Of a DNA stretch of 64,000 nt, positions 17,004-25,276 are shown in pieces; the first letter of the stretch is position 1; each line of letters starts with the position of its first letter. This DNA is from Opitutia bacterium (GTDB lineage Bacteria; Verrucomicrobiota; Verrucomicrobiia; Opitutales; Opitutaceae). A model generated the notes under the pieces. That model worked only from the letters and a program-made list of their open reading frames with translations, searched no databases and had not been told where the DNA came from. The position numbers and the translations under genes are program-made. The stretch is from NCBI GenBank assembly GCA_947475065.1, contig CANJLB010000009.1, forward strand, positions 35,581 to 99,580, in the 5' to 3' direction.

Positions 17004-18911
17004 TCACAGCACCTGCAGCTTTTTACGATAGAACGCGACGACCTCGTCGGGATCGTCAGTAAACAGGACGTAATCGGCGATCCACGCCGGGGCACGCTTG
17101 GTCCGGATCATCTCGGCGAGCTGACGGCGCAGGTCGGTCCAGAATCTCGCATTGAAAAAAATATACGGCACGCGCGGGCGGATGCCGAGCTTGAGGTTGC
17201 ACAGCTCGATGCCGACCTCCTCCAGCGTGCCGACGCCGCCGACGTTGAAGATGCAAAAATCCGCCGCCTCGAACCACTTTTGCCGGAAGTGCCGCGACGC
17301 CTCCTGAAACGTGTTGAAAAAATCCACGCCCAGCTCGGGCGGCTGCGCCTCCAGCTCGAGAAAGCACGCGCCGGTGAGCGCACCCTTCACCCGCGCCACC
17401 TCCGTGGCGAGCCGCATGACGCCGCCGCCGCCGCCGGTGAGCACGCCGAGGTTGCTGCCGATGAAGCTCGTGAGCTTCTCGACGAGCGACGAGATGCGGT
17501 CGGTGTCGGCCTGGTCGAGCCCCACGGCCGAACCGTAGAACGCGAGGATGGTCGCCTCCTGGAACCGGCGCCCCATTTCCTCGCGCACAAAAAAGCCGTG
17601 GTCCTTCTTGTAAATGTGGACGTAGAGGTCCTTGGAGGTCTCCTCATACCAATAAACCTGCACGCCGATGGCGTGGAAAGTGTCGAGGCGCGCGTGGGCG
17701 TTGCTGGAGAGGAAAAACCCGTGGGTGCGCGAGGCGTGGCGAAAGATAAGGCGCTTGAGCCGCACGTCGCCGAGGCGCGTCATCAGCTCGATGTGCTCCA
17801 GCAGGTCGGGGAAATAATCGAGGATGAGCGTGTCGGCGTCGGCCGGCGCGGCGTCGAGCGCCTGAATCATGGTGCGGTGGCCGATGGGACAGGCGTCGCC
17901 GGCGAGGAATTTCTTAAGGTCCTCGTTGGCGCGGACGAGCACGCAGCGGTTCTCCATCGTGGCGCTCTGCCCGCGCACGGTGATCTTGGTCTTCGGATGG
18001 GCCGCGCGGCTGCTTTGCGGCGGGCTTTCGTCGAGACACTTGAAGAGGCTGGCGGCGGTGTCGAGCAGGCGGCGGCGTCTCCGCGCGAGGGTCTTGAACT
18101 CGGGGTCGGTAAGCTCGGGCGCACGAAAAATCTCCACCGACACGACCGGGTTGACCACGGGCTGGTCGCCGGTGTTGTAGATCTCCAGCATGACGTTCGT
18201 GCCGAAGGTCTTCACCGGATCGAGCAGCACGGCGCTGGTGTGGATGCCAAAGTTGCCCTCGCCGGGGTTGAGCACGACGAAGTGCTCCTTGAGGTACATC
18301 GAGCAACTGGTGAGTACGCCGGACTGCGGCGGGATGGTGAGCGGCGCGGCGTCGTGGCGCACTTGGAGCTTGTCGAGAAAGGCCCGTCCGCCGTCGCCGC
18401 TGACCACGCGCTCGAAGTTGAGCCGCGACATCCGCGGGCTGAGCGTGTAGCTGACCTGATGCGGCGTGAGAAACACGCGGCCCTGCCGGTCAATGCTGGT
18501 GGTGTTGGGCAGCTTAAGAGCGTTGGCCTGGACGGCGGCCCAGATCTCGGCGCTGGTGAGCTTTGCGGCGGCCGGAGCATGGAAGAGCCGGCCCGCGGGC
18601 ACGCCGGGGCGCAGGAGCTTTTTCCAGAACGCGGCATTGGGGAAGCTGGCGTCGAAGAGAAACGCATCGGCGTCGATCACCACACGCCCGCCGTCAAACC
18701 GGGGCGGGCCCTGCAGCAGCATCTCCAGCCCGATGCGAGCGAGGGAGCTGCGTTCGGTGAATCGCAACGCGCCGAGATGTGCGGTGATGAACTCCAGCTC
18801 CTCCGGGTGGCGCGGCCAGAAGGCCAGCGTGAGCGCGACCGTGCGCGCATCACGGTTTTTCACGGTGAGAACCTGGCCGTCGTGGCTCGTCCAAAATTGG
18901 TCGGGGTGCAT
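17004..18911 (-). CDS. LOG-family (lysine decarboxylase-like) protein with long N-terminal region
   Basis: 635 residues. The C-terminal third (about 430-620) is a Rossmann LOG-type domain: AFYGSAVG, then GVLTGGGGGVMRLATEVA and FCIFNVGGVGTLEEV, the family signature GGxGTxxE. LOG proteins hydrolyse nucleoside 5'-monophosphates such as cytokinin ribotides. The N-terminal 400 residues have no domain I can name; they contain a repeated beta-rich pattern and a nucleotidyl-type segment around DTLILDYFPDLLEHIELM. I start at MHPDQFWTSHDGQVL, since upstream codons overlap the divergent FKBP leader. Length is about three times a plain LOG protein. Confidence 0.65.
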   Translation of the reverse strand: MHPDQFWTSHDGQVLTVKNRDARTVALTLAFWPRHPEELEFITAHLGALRFTERSSLARIGLEMLLQGPPRFDGGRVVIDADAFLFDASFPNAAFWKKLLRPGVPAGRLFHAPAAAKLTSAEIWAAVQANALKLPNTTSIDRQGRVFLTPHQVSYTLSPRMSRLNFERVVSGDGGRAFLDKLQVRHDAAPLTIPPQSGVLTSCSMYLKEHFVVLNPGEGNFGIHTSAVLLDPVKTFGTNVMLEIYNTGDQPVVNPVVSVEIFRAPELTDPEFKTLARRRRRLLDTAASLFKCLDESPPQSSRAAHPKTKITVRGQSATMENRCVLVRANEDLKKFLAGDACPIGHRTMIQALDAAPADADTLILDYFPDLLEHIELMTRLGDVRLKRLIFRHASRTHGFFLSSNAHARLDTFHAIGVQVYWYEETSKDLYVHIYKKDHGFFVREEMGRRFQEATILAFYGSAVGLDQADTDRISSLVEKLTSFIGSNLGVLTGGGGGVMRLATEVARVKGALTGACFLELEAQPPELGVDFFNTFQEASRHFRQKWFEAADFCIFNVGGVGTLEEVGIELCNLKLGIRPRVPYIFFNARFWTDLRRQLAEMIRTKRAPAWIADYVLFTDDPDEVVAFYRKKLQVL

Positions 18912-19068
18912 GGGGGAGGTGAGAAACTTGCGCGACACAAGCCCTCCGACCTCGCGGACACAAGGCGTGAGTAAGGGGTTGCATTCCGTCCCGCGCCCGA
19001 CAACGTCACCCCCCTTCCGGCGGGGCGGAAACGCTGCGTCGCAATTCACCACCCTCCCTCCTCCTCGC

Positions 19069-19830
19069 ATGAAATCCACCCTCCTGATTCCCGCATCTGT
19101 GCTGTTGCTAGGCGCCCTCACCGCGCTGCCGGCCGCCGACAGCGCTCCCGCCGTGCCGATCCCGGCCGTCGCCCCCACGCGGACGTTCACCGAACCCGAA
19201 ATGCTTGAGATGCTTGGCTGGCTCGCCGGGGATCAGTCTCGGCTCAGCCAGCTCAGTTTTACCGAGGCCGAGCTGGCCTCCGTAAGCAAAGGCTTTGTCA
19301 GCGCCGCCTCCGGCAAGCTGGAGCCGTTCAAACGCGATGACATCGAGGCCCAGTTCACCAAATTCATGGACGCCAAGGTGGCGGCCATGAAAAAATCGGT
19401 GGAGGAGAAGCAGAAGAATTTTCTGGCCGAGAAAAAGGGGCAAAAGGATGTCGTCTCCCTGCCCAGCGGCCTGCTCTACGAGATCGTGAAGCCCGGCACC
19501 GGCGCCTACCCCAAGTCGTCCGACACCGTCAAGGTCATCTACACCGGCATGCTGATTGACGGCACCGTTTTCGACGCCACAAGCCGGCACCCGGACGAAG
19601 CGGCTTCCAATGCGGCGGGCAAGTTCGTCGCCACCAAATTGCCCGACGAATTTCCATTGAGCGGGGTGATACCCGGATGGACCGAGGGCATCCAGAAGAT
19701 CAACAAGGGCGGGAAAATCAAGCTCTACGTCCCGTCCGAGCTCGCCTACCGCGACAACCCGCCGCCCGGCTCGCCCATCCAGCCCGGAGCGACCTTGGTG
19801 TTTGAAGTCGAGCTGATTGACATCAAGTAA
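19069..19830 (+). CDS. Secreted FKBP-type peptidyl-prolyl isomerase
   Basis: 253 residues. A signal peptide (MKSTLLIPASVLLLGALTAL, cleavage near AAD) is followed by an FkpA/Mip-like helical dimerisation region (about 40-125, with EEKQKNFLAEKKGQKDVV) and an FKBP domain with LLYEIVKPGTG, VKVIYTGMLIDGTVFDAT, GVIPGWTEGIQKINKGGK and a C-terminal LVFEVELIDIK. It is a periplasmic prolyl isomerase and chaperone. The start is fixed by the signal peptide, though the frame is open upstream. A strong terminator follows at 19850. Confidence 0.92.
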   Translation: MKSTLLIPASVLLLGALTALPAADSAPAVPIPAVAPTRTFTEPEMLEMLGWLAGDQSRLSQLSFTEAELASVSKGFVSAASGKLEPFKRDDIEAQFTKFMDAKVAAMKKSVEEKQKNFLAEKKGQKDVVSLPSGLLYEIVKPGTGAYPKSSDTVKVIYTGMLIDGTVFDATSRHPDEAASNAAGKFVATKLPDEFPLSGVIPGWTEGIQKINKGGKIKLYVPSELAYRDNPPPGSPIQPGATLVFEVELIDIK

Positions 19831-19849
19831 CCCCTCCGCGCTTTTTTCC

Positions 19850-19887
19850 CGCCCCGGTCCGCCTGCGCGCGCCGGGGCGTTTTTTTT
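19850..19887 (+). terminator. Intrinsic terminator after the FKBP gene
   Basis: An 8-bp GC stem CGCCCCGG/CCGGGGCG (19850-19857 with 19872-19879) is followed immediately by eight T residues, 20 bp after the FKBP stop. Confidence 0.85.
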
Positions 19888-19969
19888 GCGTCGGCCGCCG
19901 CCAGCGACGGCGGTAAATTCCGGCTTTGCCTTCCGCCCGCAAAATCTCCGGGATGCGGGCCGATCACTC

Positions 19970-21166
19970 ATGGCGCTTCCTTTTTTTTCGAAAACCACGC
20001 CGTCCATCCGCGAGCGCTGCCGCGCCGACCCGGCCACCAAGCTGCGCCTGCGCTACGCGCCCTACTACCTCGCGATGGACGCGCAGGCCGGCACAAAAAT
20101 CCGCCGCGACGGCCGCGATCTCGTGATGCTCGCAAGCAACGACTACCTCGGCCTCACGTTTCACCCCAAAGTCATCGAGGCCGCGCGCGCCGCCGTGCTG
20201 GAATGGGGCACCAGCCCCACCGGCGCCCGCTGCTCCAACGGATCCCGGGCCTACCACCTCGCGCTGGAGGAAAAGCTCGCCGCCTTCCTGGGCCGCGAGG
20301 CGTGCCACGTCCACTCCGCCGGCTACCTTTCGTGCCTCTCCGGTGTCGCCGCGTTCGCCCAGAAGGGCGATGTGATTTTTGCCGATAAAAACATCCATTC
20401 ATGCCTGTGGGACGGCATCCGCCTCTCCAACGCCGAGGTCGAGCGCTTCTCGCACAACAGCCCGGACGATTTCCGCGCGGTCGCCGCGCACACCAGTCCC
20501 GACGCTGCGAAAATGCTCGTGCTCGAAGGCGTCTATTCGATGGAAGGCCACATCGCCCGCCTGCCCGAGATCATGGCCGTCGCGCGCGAGCAGAAATGCT
20601 TCACCGTGCTCGACGACGCCCACGGCTTCGGTGTGCTCGGCCGCGACGGACGCGGCACGGTCAGCCATTTCGGCCTCGACGCAGACGTGGACCTCGTCTG
20701 CGGCAGCCTGTCGAAATCGCTGGCCAGCACCGGCGGCTTCGTCGCCGGCCCGCGCGACCTCATTGAGTTTCTCCGCACCCACGGCAAGCAGACCATCTTC
20801 AGCGCCGCCCTCAGCCCCGGCCAGTCCGCGGCCGCCAGCGCCGCGCTCGATGTGCTTCAGACCGAGCCGCAGCACCTCGCCCGCCTCTGGGCCAACACGA
20901 AAAAATACACCGCGATGCTCCATGCGCTCGGTCTCGACACCTGGGGCAGCGAAACGCCCGCCGTGCCCATCGTCCTCGGCTCGAAGGAACGCGCCTATTA
21001 TTTCTGGCAGGCGCTGCTGGAAAAGGGTGTCTTCACGGTGATGTCGATCGCGCCCGCCGTGCCCGTGGGCAAGGATCTCGTCCGCACCGCCATCTCCGCG
21101 CTGCACAGCGATGACGACCTCGCGCGCATCGCCGACGCGATGGCGTATGCGGTGAAAAAAATCTGA
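19970..21166 (+). CDS. Alpha-oxoamine synthase family PLP enzyme (BioF/KBL-like)
   Basis: 398 residues, fold-type I PLP enzyme of the 8-amino-7-oxononanoate synthase / glycine C-acetyltransferase / serine palmitoyltransferase family. Key blocks: LASNDYLGLTFHPKV, SPTGARCSNGSRAYH, HVHSAGYLSC, VLDDAHGFGVLG with the PLP-binding Asp, and the Lys in GSLSKSLASTGGF. It condenses an acyl-CoA or acyl-ACP with an amino acid. No biotin, threonine-degradation or sphingolipid genes are adjacent, so the substrate is open. The start MALPFFSKTTPSIRERC leaves a normal N-terminal helix. Confidence 0.85.
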   Translation: MALPFFSKTTPSIRERCRADPATKLRLRYAPYYLAMDAQAGTKIRRDGRDLVMLASNDYLGLTFHPKVIEAARAAVLEWGTSPTGARCSNGSRAYHLALEEKLAAFLGREACHVHSAGYLSCLSGVAAFAQKGDVIFADKNIHSCLWDGIRLSNAEVERFSHNSPDDFRAVAAHTSPDAAKMLVLEGVYSMEGHIARLPEIMAVAREQKCFTVLDDAHGFGVLGRDGRGTVSHFGLDADVDLVCGSLSKSLASTGGFVAGPRDLIEFLRTHGKQTIFSAALSPGQSAAASAALDVLQTEPQHLARLWANTKKYTAMLHALGLDTWGSETPAVPIVLGSKERAYYFWQALLEKGVFTVMSIAPAVPVGKDLVRTAISALHSDDDLARIADAMAYAVKKI

Positions 21167-21227
21167 GGGCCGGCGCGGGCCCTTGGCGACGCCACCTGCC
21201 AGAGCAACGGCGGGCCACCTCACGGCC

Positions 21228-22145
21228 TCACGCCGTCAGCCCGGGATGCGTCCGCGCATAGTCCGCCGCATAATCGGCAAACGCCTGCTTCAGGCGCACG
21301 GACACCGTGCCGTCACCAACCCGGAACGCCACTTCGTCCATCGCCCGCACCGGCTGCACGTCGCGGGTTGTTGAAGTCAGAAAACACTCCTCCATCCCGG
21401 CGAGGTCGGCCGGCCGCAACACCGCCTCGCGCGCCGGCACGCCCGCCGCCGCCGCGATTTTTTCCAGGAGCAGCTGCCGCGTGATGCCGCCGAGAATCCC
21501 CGCGCTCATCGGCGGCGTGACCATCGCGCCGCCGCGCACGAACGCCAGGTTGCACACCGCCGCCTCGGTGAGCTCGCCCGCAAGATTGGTGATGACGACC
21601 TCATCCGCACCCCGCGCCTTCGCCTCGCGCAGGCACAGGATGTTGTTCAGATAATTTCCCGTCTTCCATGCCGGATCGAGGGTGGCGGGCGCATTGCGGC
21701 GCAGGGTGGTCGCCAAGGCGAGCCGCAGTCCGGTCCGCACGGCCTCGGCGGATGGCAGCGCGAGCTTTTGCACAAGAATTACAAAGTCCGCGCGGTCGGC
21801 CAGCGCAGGATCCAGCCCGATGGGCCCGCCGCCGCGCGTGATTTGCAGGCGGATATAGATATCGCCATCGTCACCCGTCGCTGCACGCCATGCCGCCGCC
21901 GCGCGTCTGATTTCCCCCAACATCGGCGCGGCAGCCAGCGGCAGCGTCAGGTGCAGAGCGCGCGCCGATCGTTCCAGCCGTGTCCAGTGCTCCTCCCACG
22001 CAAAGATCACGCCGTGATAGGTGCGCCAGACCTCATAAATCGAGTCACCGTAAAGGAAGCCGCGGTTGAGCGGGGCGATGGACGGCTCATGCGCGGAGTG
22101 AAGCCGCCCGTTGGTGCTGGCCTGGATGAAAGGTACGCCGGTCAT
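21228..22145 (-). CDS. Class IV aminotransferase (BCAT/DAAT/ADCL-like)
   Basis: 305 residues, fold-type IV PLP enzyme. NRGFLYGDSIYEVWRTY is the N-terminal block, KTGNYLNNILCLREAKARG contains the PLP lysine, GADEVVITNLAGELTEAAVCNL follows, and AGILGGITRQLLLE and EECFLTSTTRDVQPV close the domain. The family includes branched-chain aminotransferase, D-amino acid aminotransferase and aminodeoxychorismate lyase; the motifs do not settle which. It stands alone, convergent with the oxoamine synthase gene. Confidence 0.88.
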   Translation of the reverse strand: MTGVPFIQASTNGRLHSAHEPSIAPLNRGFLYGDSIYEVWRTYHGVIFAWEEHWTRLERSARALHLTLPLAAAPMLGEIRRAAAAWRAATGDDGDIYIRLQITRGGGPIGLDPALADRADFVILVQKLALPSAEAVRTGLRLALATTLRRNAPATLDPAWKTGNYLNNILCLREAKARGADEVVITNLAGELTEAAVCNLAFVRGGAMVTPPMSAGILGGITRQLLLEKIAAAAGVPAREAVLRPADLAGMEECFLTSTTRDVQPVRAMDEVAFRVGDGTVSVRLKQAFADYAADYARTHPGLTA

Positions 22146-22223
22146 GCGCGCGACGCCAGCACAACGCCCGCGCGCCGCAAGCGTGAAACGCGGCCGGCTT
22201 GTCCGCCCTCATGCCAGCAACAA

Positions 22224-22260
22224 CCCACCATGCCCACGGTTTGAGCCGGGGCACGGTGGG
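22224..22260 (-). terminator. Stem-loop downstream of the HTH protein gene
   Basis: Inverted repeat with arms CCCACCATGCCC and GGGCACGGTGGG (22224-22235 and 22249-22260), one mismatch, lies 19 bp after the stop of the minus-strand gene. It has no clear T-tract, so termination is uncertain; it could be a REP-like stem. Confidence 0.4.
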
Positions 22261-22279
22261 CAAAACATGCAGCCGCTGG

Positions 22280-22657
22280 TCAGTTCCGCGACTTTACCAA
22301 GCCAAACGACTTCTTGATATTTTGCACGGTCTGCACCGAAACGCCAAACTCCTTGGCAATCGCAGAGCCGGATTTGCCGCCCTCGACGGCCGCCTTCACC
22401 TGCGCCTTGATCTCAGGCGTAACCTTGGCGCGCCGGCGCTTCTTCGGCCGGCCAACCTTGCCTTTGGTTGCTTTTTTGGGGCCGCGTTTGCCGCCAGCGG
22501 CCTGTTTGAGGGCTTTGATGAAAGCCTTAAGGTTGTCATAGCCGTAGTCCTCAGGCAACGCGGCCAATTCGGCTGTGCGCTCGGCGATCACTTTGGCCTC
22601 TAACTTGGCGGCTTTGGCTTTGAGTACTGCGAGTTCTTTGATTTTTTCTGTAACCAT
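22280..22657 (-). CDS. Coiled-coil / AT-hook / HTH DNA-binding protein
   Basis: 125 residues in three parts. Residues 1-30 form a Lys/Glu/Ala-rich coiled coil (KIKELAVLKAKAAKLEAKV). Residues about 55-77 are strongly basic with a GRP core (GKVGRPKKRRRAK), an AT-hook. The C-terminal 45 residues are a resolvase-type helix-turn-helix (SGSAIAKEFGVSVQTVQNIK). The layout suggests an oligomerising minor-groove-binding nucleoid or regulatory protein. I do not recognise a named family. An unusually strong ribosome binding site (22664-22669) suggests high expression. The gene is divergent from the Hpt gene across an AT-rich region. Confidence 0.75.
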   Translation of the reverse strand: MVTEKIKELAVLKAKAAKLEAKVIAERTAELAALPEDYGYDNLKAFIKALKQAAGGKRGPKKATKGKVGRPKKRRRAKVTPEIKAQVKAAVEGGKSGSAIAKEFGVSVQTVQNIKKSFGLVKSRN

Positions 22658-22663
22658 GGGACA

Positions 22664-22669
22664 CTCCTT
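22664..22669 (-). promoter_or_regulatory. Strong Shine-Dalgarno of the AT-hook/HTH gene
   Basis: AAGGAG on the minus strand lies 6 bases before the ATG at 22657. Most other genes here lack such a clear site, so this supports the start choice and high translation. Confidence 0.75.
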
Positions 22670-22891
22670 ATGACATGGCGAACAGGCAGTGCCAAGCCTA
22701 ATCTACATATGCCCGACCCGCCGGCGAGCCGGACAAAAAATGCGCGACGTAACCAAAGCATAATGTTCGGATTCAAGGGCCGGCGGGAACAAGTGTTTGA
22801 TTTGCTAATTTTTAGTAAAAAACAACTGCGCCCAGATTTTTTCCGTTTTCTTTGATTGCATTTACCCCTCTTCCCTTCAACACCTTCCGCA
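22670..22891. promoter_or_regulatory. Divergent intergenic region, AT-rich towards the Hpt gene
   Basis: About 220 bp between the HTH gene and the Hpt gene. The half nearer the Hpt gene (about 22790-22860) is markedly AT-rich, containing runs such as TTTTTTCCGTTTTCTTT. It probably holds both promoters; no unambiguous -35/-10 pair stands out. Confidence 0.4.
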
Positions 22892-23247
22892 ATGTGTACG
22901 CTCCCCATCCTTGATCCCGAGGCGGTCGCCAATCTCAGGGCATTGAGCCCCGATGATAGTGATGCTTTTGTGAAGGAAATCCTAGGCATTTTCCTGGAAG
23001 ACACCCGGCTTCGTCTGACCGAGCTTCGCACCAGCAAGAGCCGGGGTGACATACCCACGTTTGCCCGCGCCGCCCACAGTGTCAAAGGTAGCTCCAGCAA
23101 TGTCGGAGCCGGCGAACTGCGTGCCGCCGCCGAAAAACTGAGCAGCATGCCAAGCAGCACGGCCTCGCGGACTCCGATTTGCTGATCGCCGAGGTCGAGG
23201 CGGCATTCACACGCGTAGAACCGGAATTGCTGAAATTACTCGCCTAA
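22892..23247 (+). pseudogene. Hpt phosphotransfer protein, frameshifted
   Basis: A stand-alone histidine phosphotransfer (Hpt) domain. The frame from MCTLPILDPEAVANL runs through the phosphoacceptor block ARAAHSVKGSSSNVGAGEL and then, at about 23132-23140, shifts. The downstream frame reads EQHAKQHGLADSDLLIAEVE and ends in VEPELLKLLA, the normal Hpt C-terminus. The distance 22892-23247 is one base short of a whole number of codons, so a single G is missing in the CTG-GAG region. It is either a sequencing error or a real inactivating mutation; helix D would be lost. Such proteins carry phosphate between hybrid kinases and response regulators. No kinase is adjacent. Confidence 0.75.
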
Positions 23248-23412
23248 GATGGTCAACTTAGCCCGCTGCGTGGACATAGGGCGGTTTTCAACCAGCTCTT
23301 GCCTCACATGAAGGACGCCCGGCCCGTTACCGGACCGGGGCATGATCCTGTGGCCGTGGCGACCTTGGCCTGAGAAAGGTTTCAGGCCGCTTACCCGTGG
23401 CATAACGCTGCG

Positions 23413-24411
23413 TTATCGCTCCAAAAAATAGCCTCTTTGCTTGTCGGAGATGGCCAGACCGGCGCGTTCCATCACTCTGAGCAGGTCTTCCCAGATGAGG
23501 CGTTTTTTTCGCGGCGTCGGCTCGCGCAGAATATAGCTCGGGTGATACGTCACCATCACCGGCCGGCCGGCAAACTCGTGCCACTGGCCGCGCGCCTCGC
23601 CCAGCGTCTTGAAACGCGCTGCTCCCAGCAACCCGTCGGTCGCCGTCTTGCCGAGCGCCACGAGCAGTGCGGGCTGCACGATCTCGATCTGTGCGCGCAA
23701 AAACGGCAGGCAAAACGCCATCTCCACCGCCGACGGCGGCCGGTTGCCCACCTGCTGCGCGCCCGCCGCCGTGGGCGTCTGCGGCCGCCAGTTCATGATG
23801 TTGCCGATGTAGACCTGCTCACGCATCAGCCCCATTCCCTGGATCATCTTCGTCAGCAACTGCCCCGCCGGCCCGACAAACGGCTCGCCCTGCACCTCCT
23901 CGTCCGCGCCAGGTGCCTCGCCCACGAACATGATCTGTGAGTCGAGGCTGCCTACGCCAAACACAACCTTTTTGTCCCGCCGCACCTGGGCGCGGCACAC
24001 GGGATGATTGAGCACCCGTTCGCGCAACACTGCCCAGCGTGCCGCCTTGTCGCCTGCCGGCAGTTCGACCACCGGCGGCGGTGGCAGTGTGGCGGCGAAG
24101 GGAGCCACCGCAGGCGACGGGAGATGGGAGATGGGAGGCCGGATTGGAACCGGAGCGGCGTCGCCCCCGTCGCCGGAATTGTGGAGTGCGGAGTGCGGAG
24201 TGCGGAATGAATCGGCCGGAGCGGACAGCACCGTTGGCTGAACTATGACTCCTGACTCCAGCCTCCTATCTCCTGTCTCCTTCGGCCGCGCCCGCCGCCG
24301 CACCACCGCGCGCAAATCCTCGATGCTCGTCTCCGATACCGCGACCGTCCGCACGCCCGCGCTTTTCAGGCGGCACAACTCTTCGGTCAGGGCGATCAAC
24401 ACGGCACGCAT
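23413..24411 (-). CDS. Uracil-DNA glycosylase family 4-like protein
   Basis: 332 residues. The glycosylase domain (about 140-332) shows VFGVGSLDSQIMFVGEAPGADEE (motif A), EPFVGPAGQLL, VYIGNIMNWRPQ, and a C-terminal VMVTYHPSYILR (motif B). It removes uracil from DNA. The four Cys ligands of the 4Fe-4S cluster in family 4 are incomplete: only HPVC and AFCLPF supply Cys, while the usual KCRPP is NWRPQ. The N-terminal 60 residues are joined to the enzyme by a linker encoded by short tandem repeats (about 24115-24285). It starts at MRAVLIALTEEL, 16 bp after the ribE stop. Confidence 0.8.
   Translation of the reverse strand: MRAVLIALTEELCRLKSAGVRTVAVSETSIEDLRAVVRRRARPKETGDRRLESGVIVQPTVLSAPADSFRTPHSALHNSGDGGDAAPVPIRPPISHLPSPAVAPFAATLPPPPVVELPAGDKAARWAVLRERVLNHPVCRAQVRRDKKVVFGVGSLDSQIMFVGEAPGADEEVQGEPFVGPAGQLLTKMIQGMGLMREQVYIGNIMNWRPQTPTAAGAQQVGNRPPSAVEMAFCLPFLRAQIEIVQPALLVALGKTATDGLLGAARFKTLGEARGQWHEFAGRPVMVTYHPSYILREPTPRKKRLIWEDLLRVMERAGLAISDKQRGYFLER
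24115..24285. repeat. Short tandem repeats inside the UDG gene
   Basis: GGGAGATGGGAGATGGGAGG near 24119, GGAGTGCGGAGTGCGGAGTG near 24182, and ACTCC/CTCCT-type units near 24245-24282 form a low-complexity stretch read in frame as the interdomain linker. Confidence 0.65.
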
Positions 24412-24427
24412 GGTGATAAAATTTCTC

Positions 24428-25024
24428 TCAAGCCGGGCGCGACGCGAGCAACTTCTCAACGTGTTTGGCCAACAGGTCGAACTCCAGATTGACCAACTCG
24501 CCCGCGCGCCGCGCGCCGAGGTTCGTCGCCACCAGCGTGTGCGGGATGAGCCACACCGCGAAACTGTCGCCCACCACCTCCGCCACCGTGAGCGACACGC
24601 CGTCCACCGCCACGCTGCCCTTCACCACCAGCAGCCGCCCGCCGCCTGCCGGCCCGCGCACGCGCAGGTAGTGATCCTTGCCGCGCGGCTCAAACACCTC
24701 GACCGCGCCCGTCCCATCAATGTGTCCCGTCACAAAATGCCCACCCAACCGCCCATCGGCCCGCAGCGCCCGCTCAAGATTCACGATCGTGCCCGCCGCA
24801 AGCGCGGCGAAATTCGTCAGCCGCCGCGTCTCCTCCAGCACGTCGAACCACAGCCGCTCGCCCTCGCGCCGCGCGACCGTAAGGCAGCAGCCGTTGACGG
24901 CCACGCTGTCGCCGACGGCCACATCGGACGCGACCACGCGCGCGGCGACCTCCAGTCGCCAAGCCTCCGCCCCGCGCGCAAACGCGACGACGCGCCCCGT
25001 TTCCTCGACAATGCCCGTGAACAT
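24428..25024 (-). CDS. ribE: Riboflavin synthase alpha subunit
   Basis: 198 residues, standard length. The two homologous lumazine-binding barrels are each visible: MFTGIVEETGRV with VGDSVAVNGCCLTVA, then HFVTGHIDGTGAV with VAVDGVSLTVAEV. It dismutates two 6,7-dimethyl-8-ribityllumazine molecules to riboflavin. The start MFTGIVEE is the family start. It is 16 bp upstream of the UDG gene and probably cotranscribed with it. No other rib gene is present. The leader contains a nested inverted-repeat element at 25061-25224. Confidence 0.95.
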   Translation of the reverse strand: MFTGIVEETGRVVAFARGAEAWRLEVAARVVASDVAVGDSVAVNGCCLTVARREGERLWFDVLEETRRLTNFAALAAGTIVNLERALRADGRLGGHFVTGHIDGTGAVEVFEPRGKDHYLRVRGPAGGGRLLVVKGSVAVDGVSLTVAEVVGDSFAVWLIPHTLVATNLGARRAGELVNLEFDLLAKHVEKLLASRPA

Positions 25025-25060
25025 GCCCACGTATCGTGCGCCCCGCCCCGTCGCTGGCAA

Positions 25061-25224
25061 GCCCGGCGTCCCGCTTCTCCCGAAGCGGGCTACCAGACGT
25101 AGCCCGGCTCGGGAGAGCTGGGACGAAAACCAGCGAGCCGCGCCGAAAGCTCCCTGCGCTTACGCAAAGGGCTACGGTTTTCACCGCATCTGGTAGCACG
25201 CTCCGTAAGGAGCGGGACAGGCCG
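25061..25224. repeat. MITE-like element with nested inverted repeats
   Basis: Terminal arms of about 37 bp (25061-25097 and 25189-25224) are reverse complements with few mismatches, sharing GCTACCAGA/TCTGGTAGC ends. A second inner pair CGTAGCCC / GGGCTACG lies inside. The whole 164 bp could fold as one long hairpin. No transposase is encoded. Confidence 0.7.
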
Positions 25225-25276
25225 ACCCGGAAGACAAATCGCCTTGCTTCCGATGGTAATGGAGAGAGTTTGGGGC

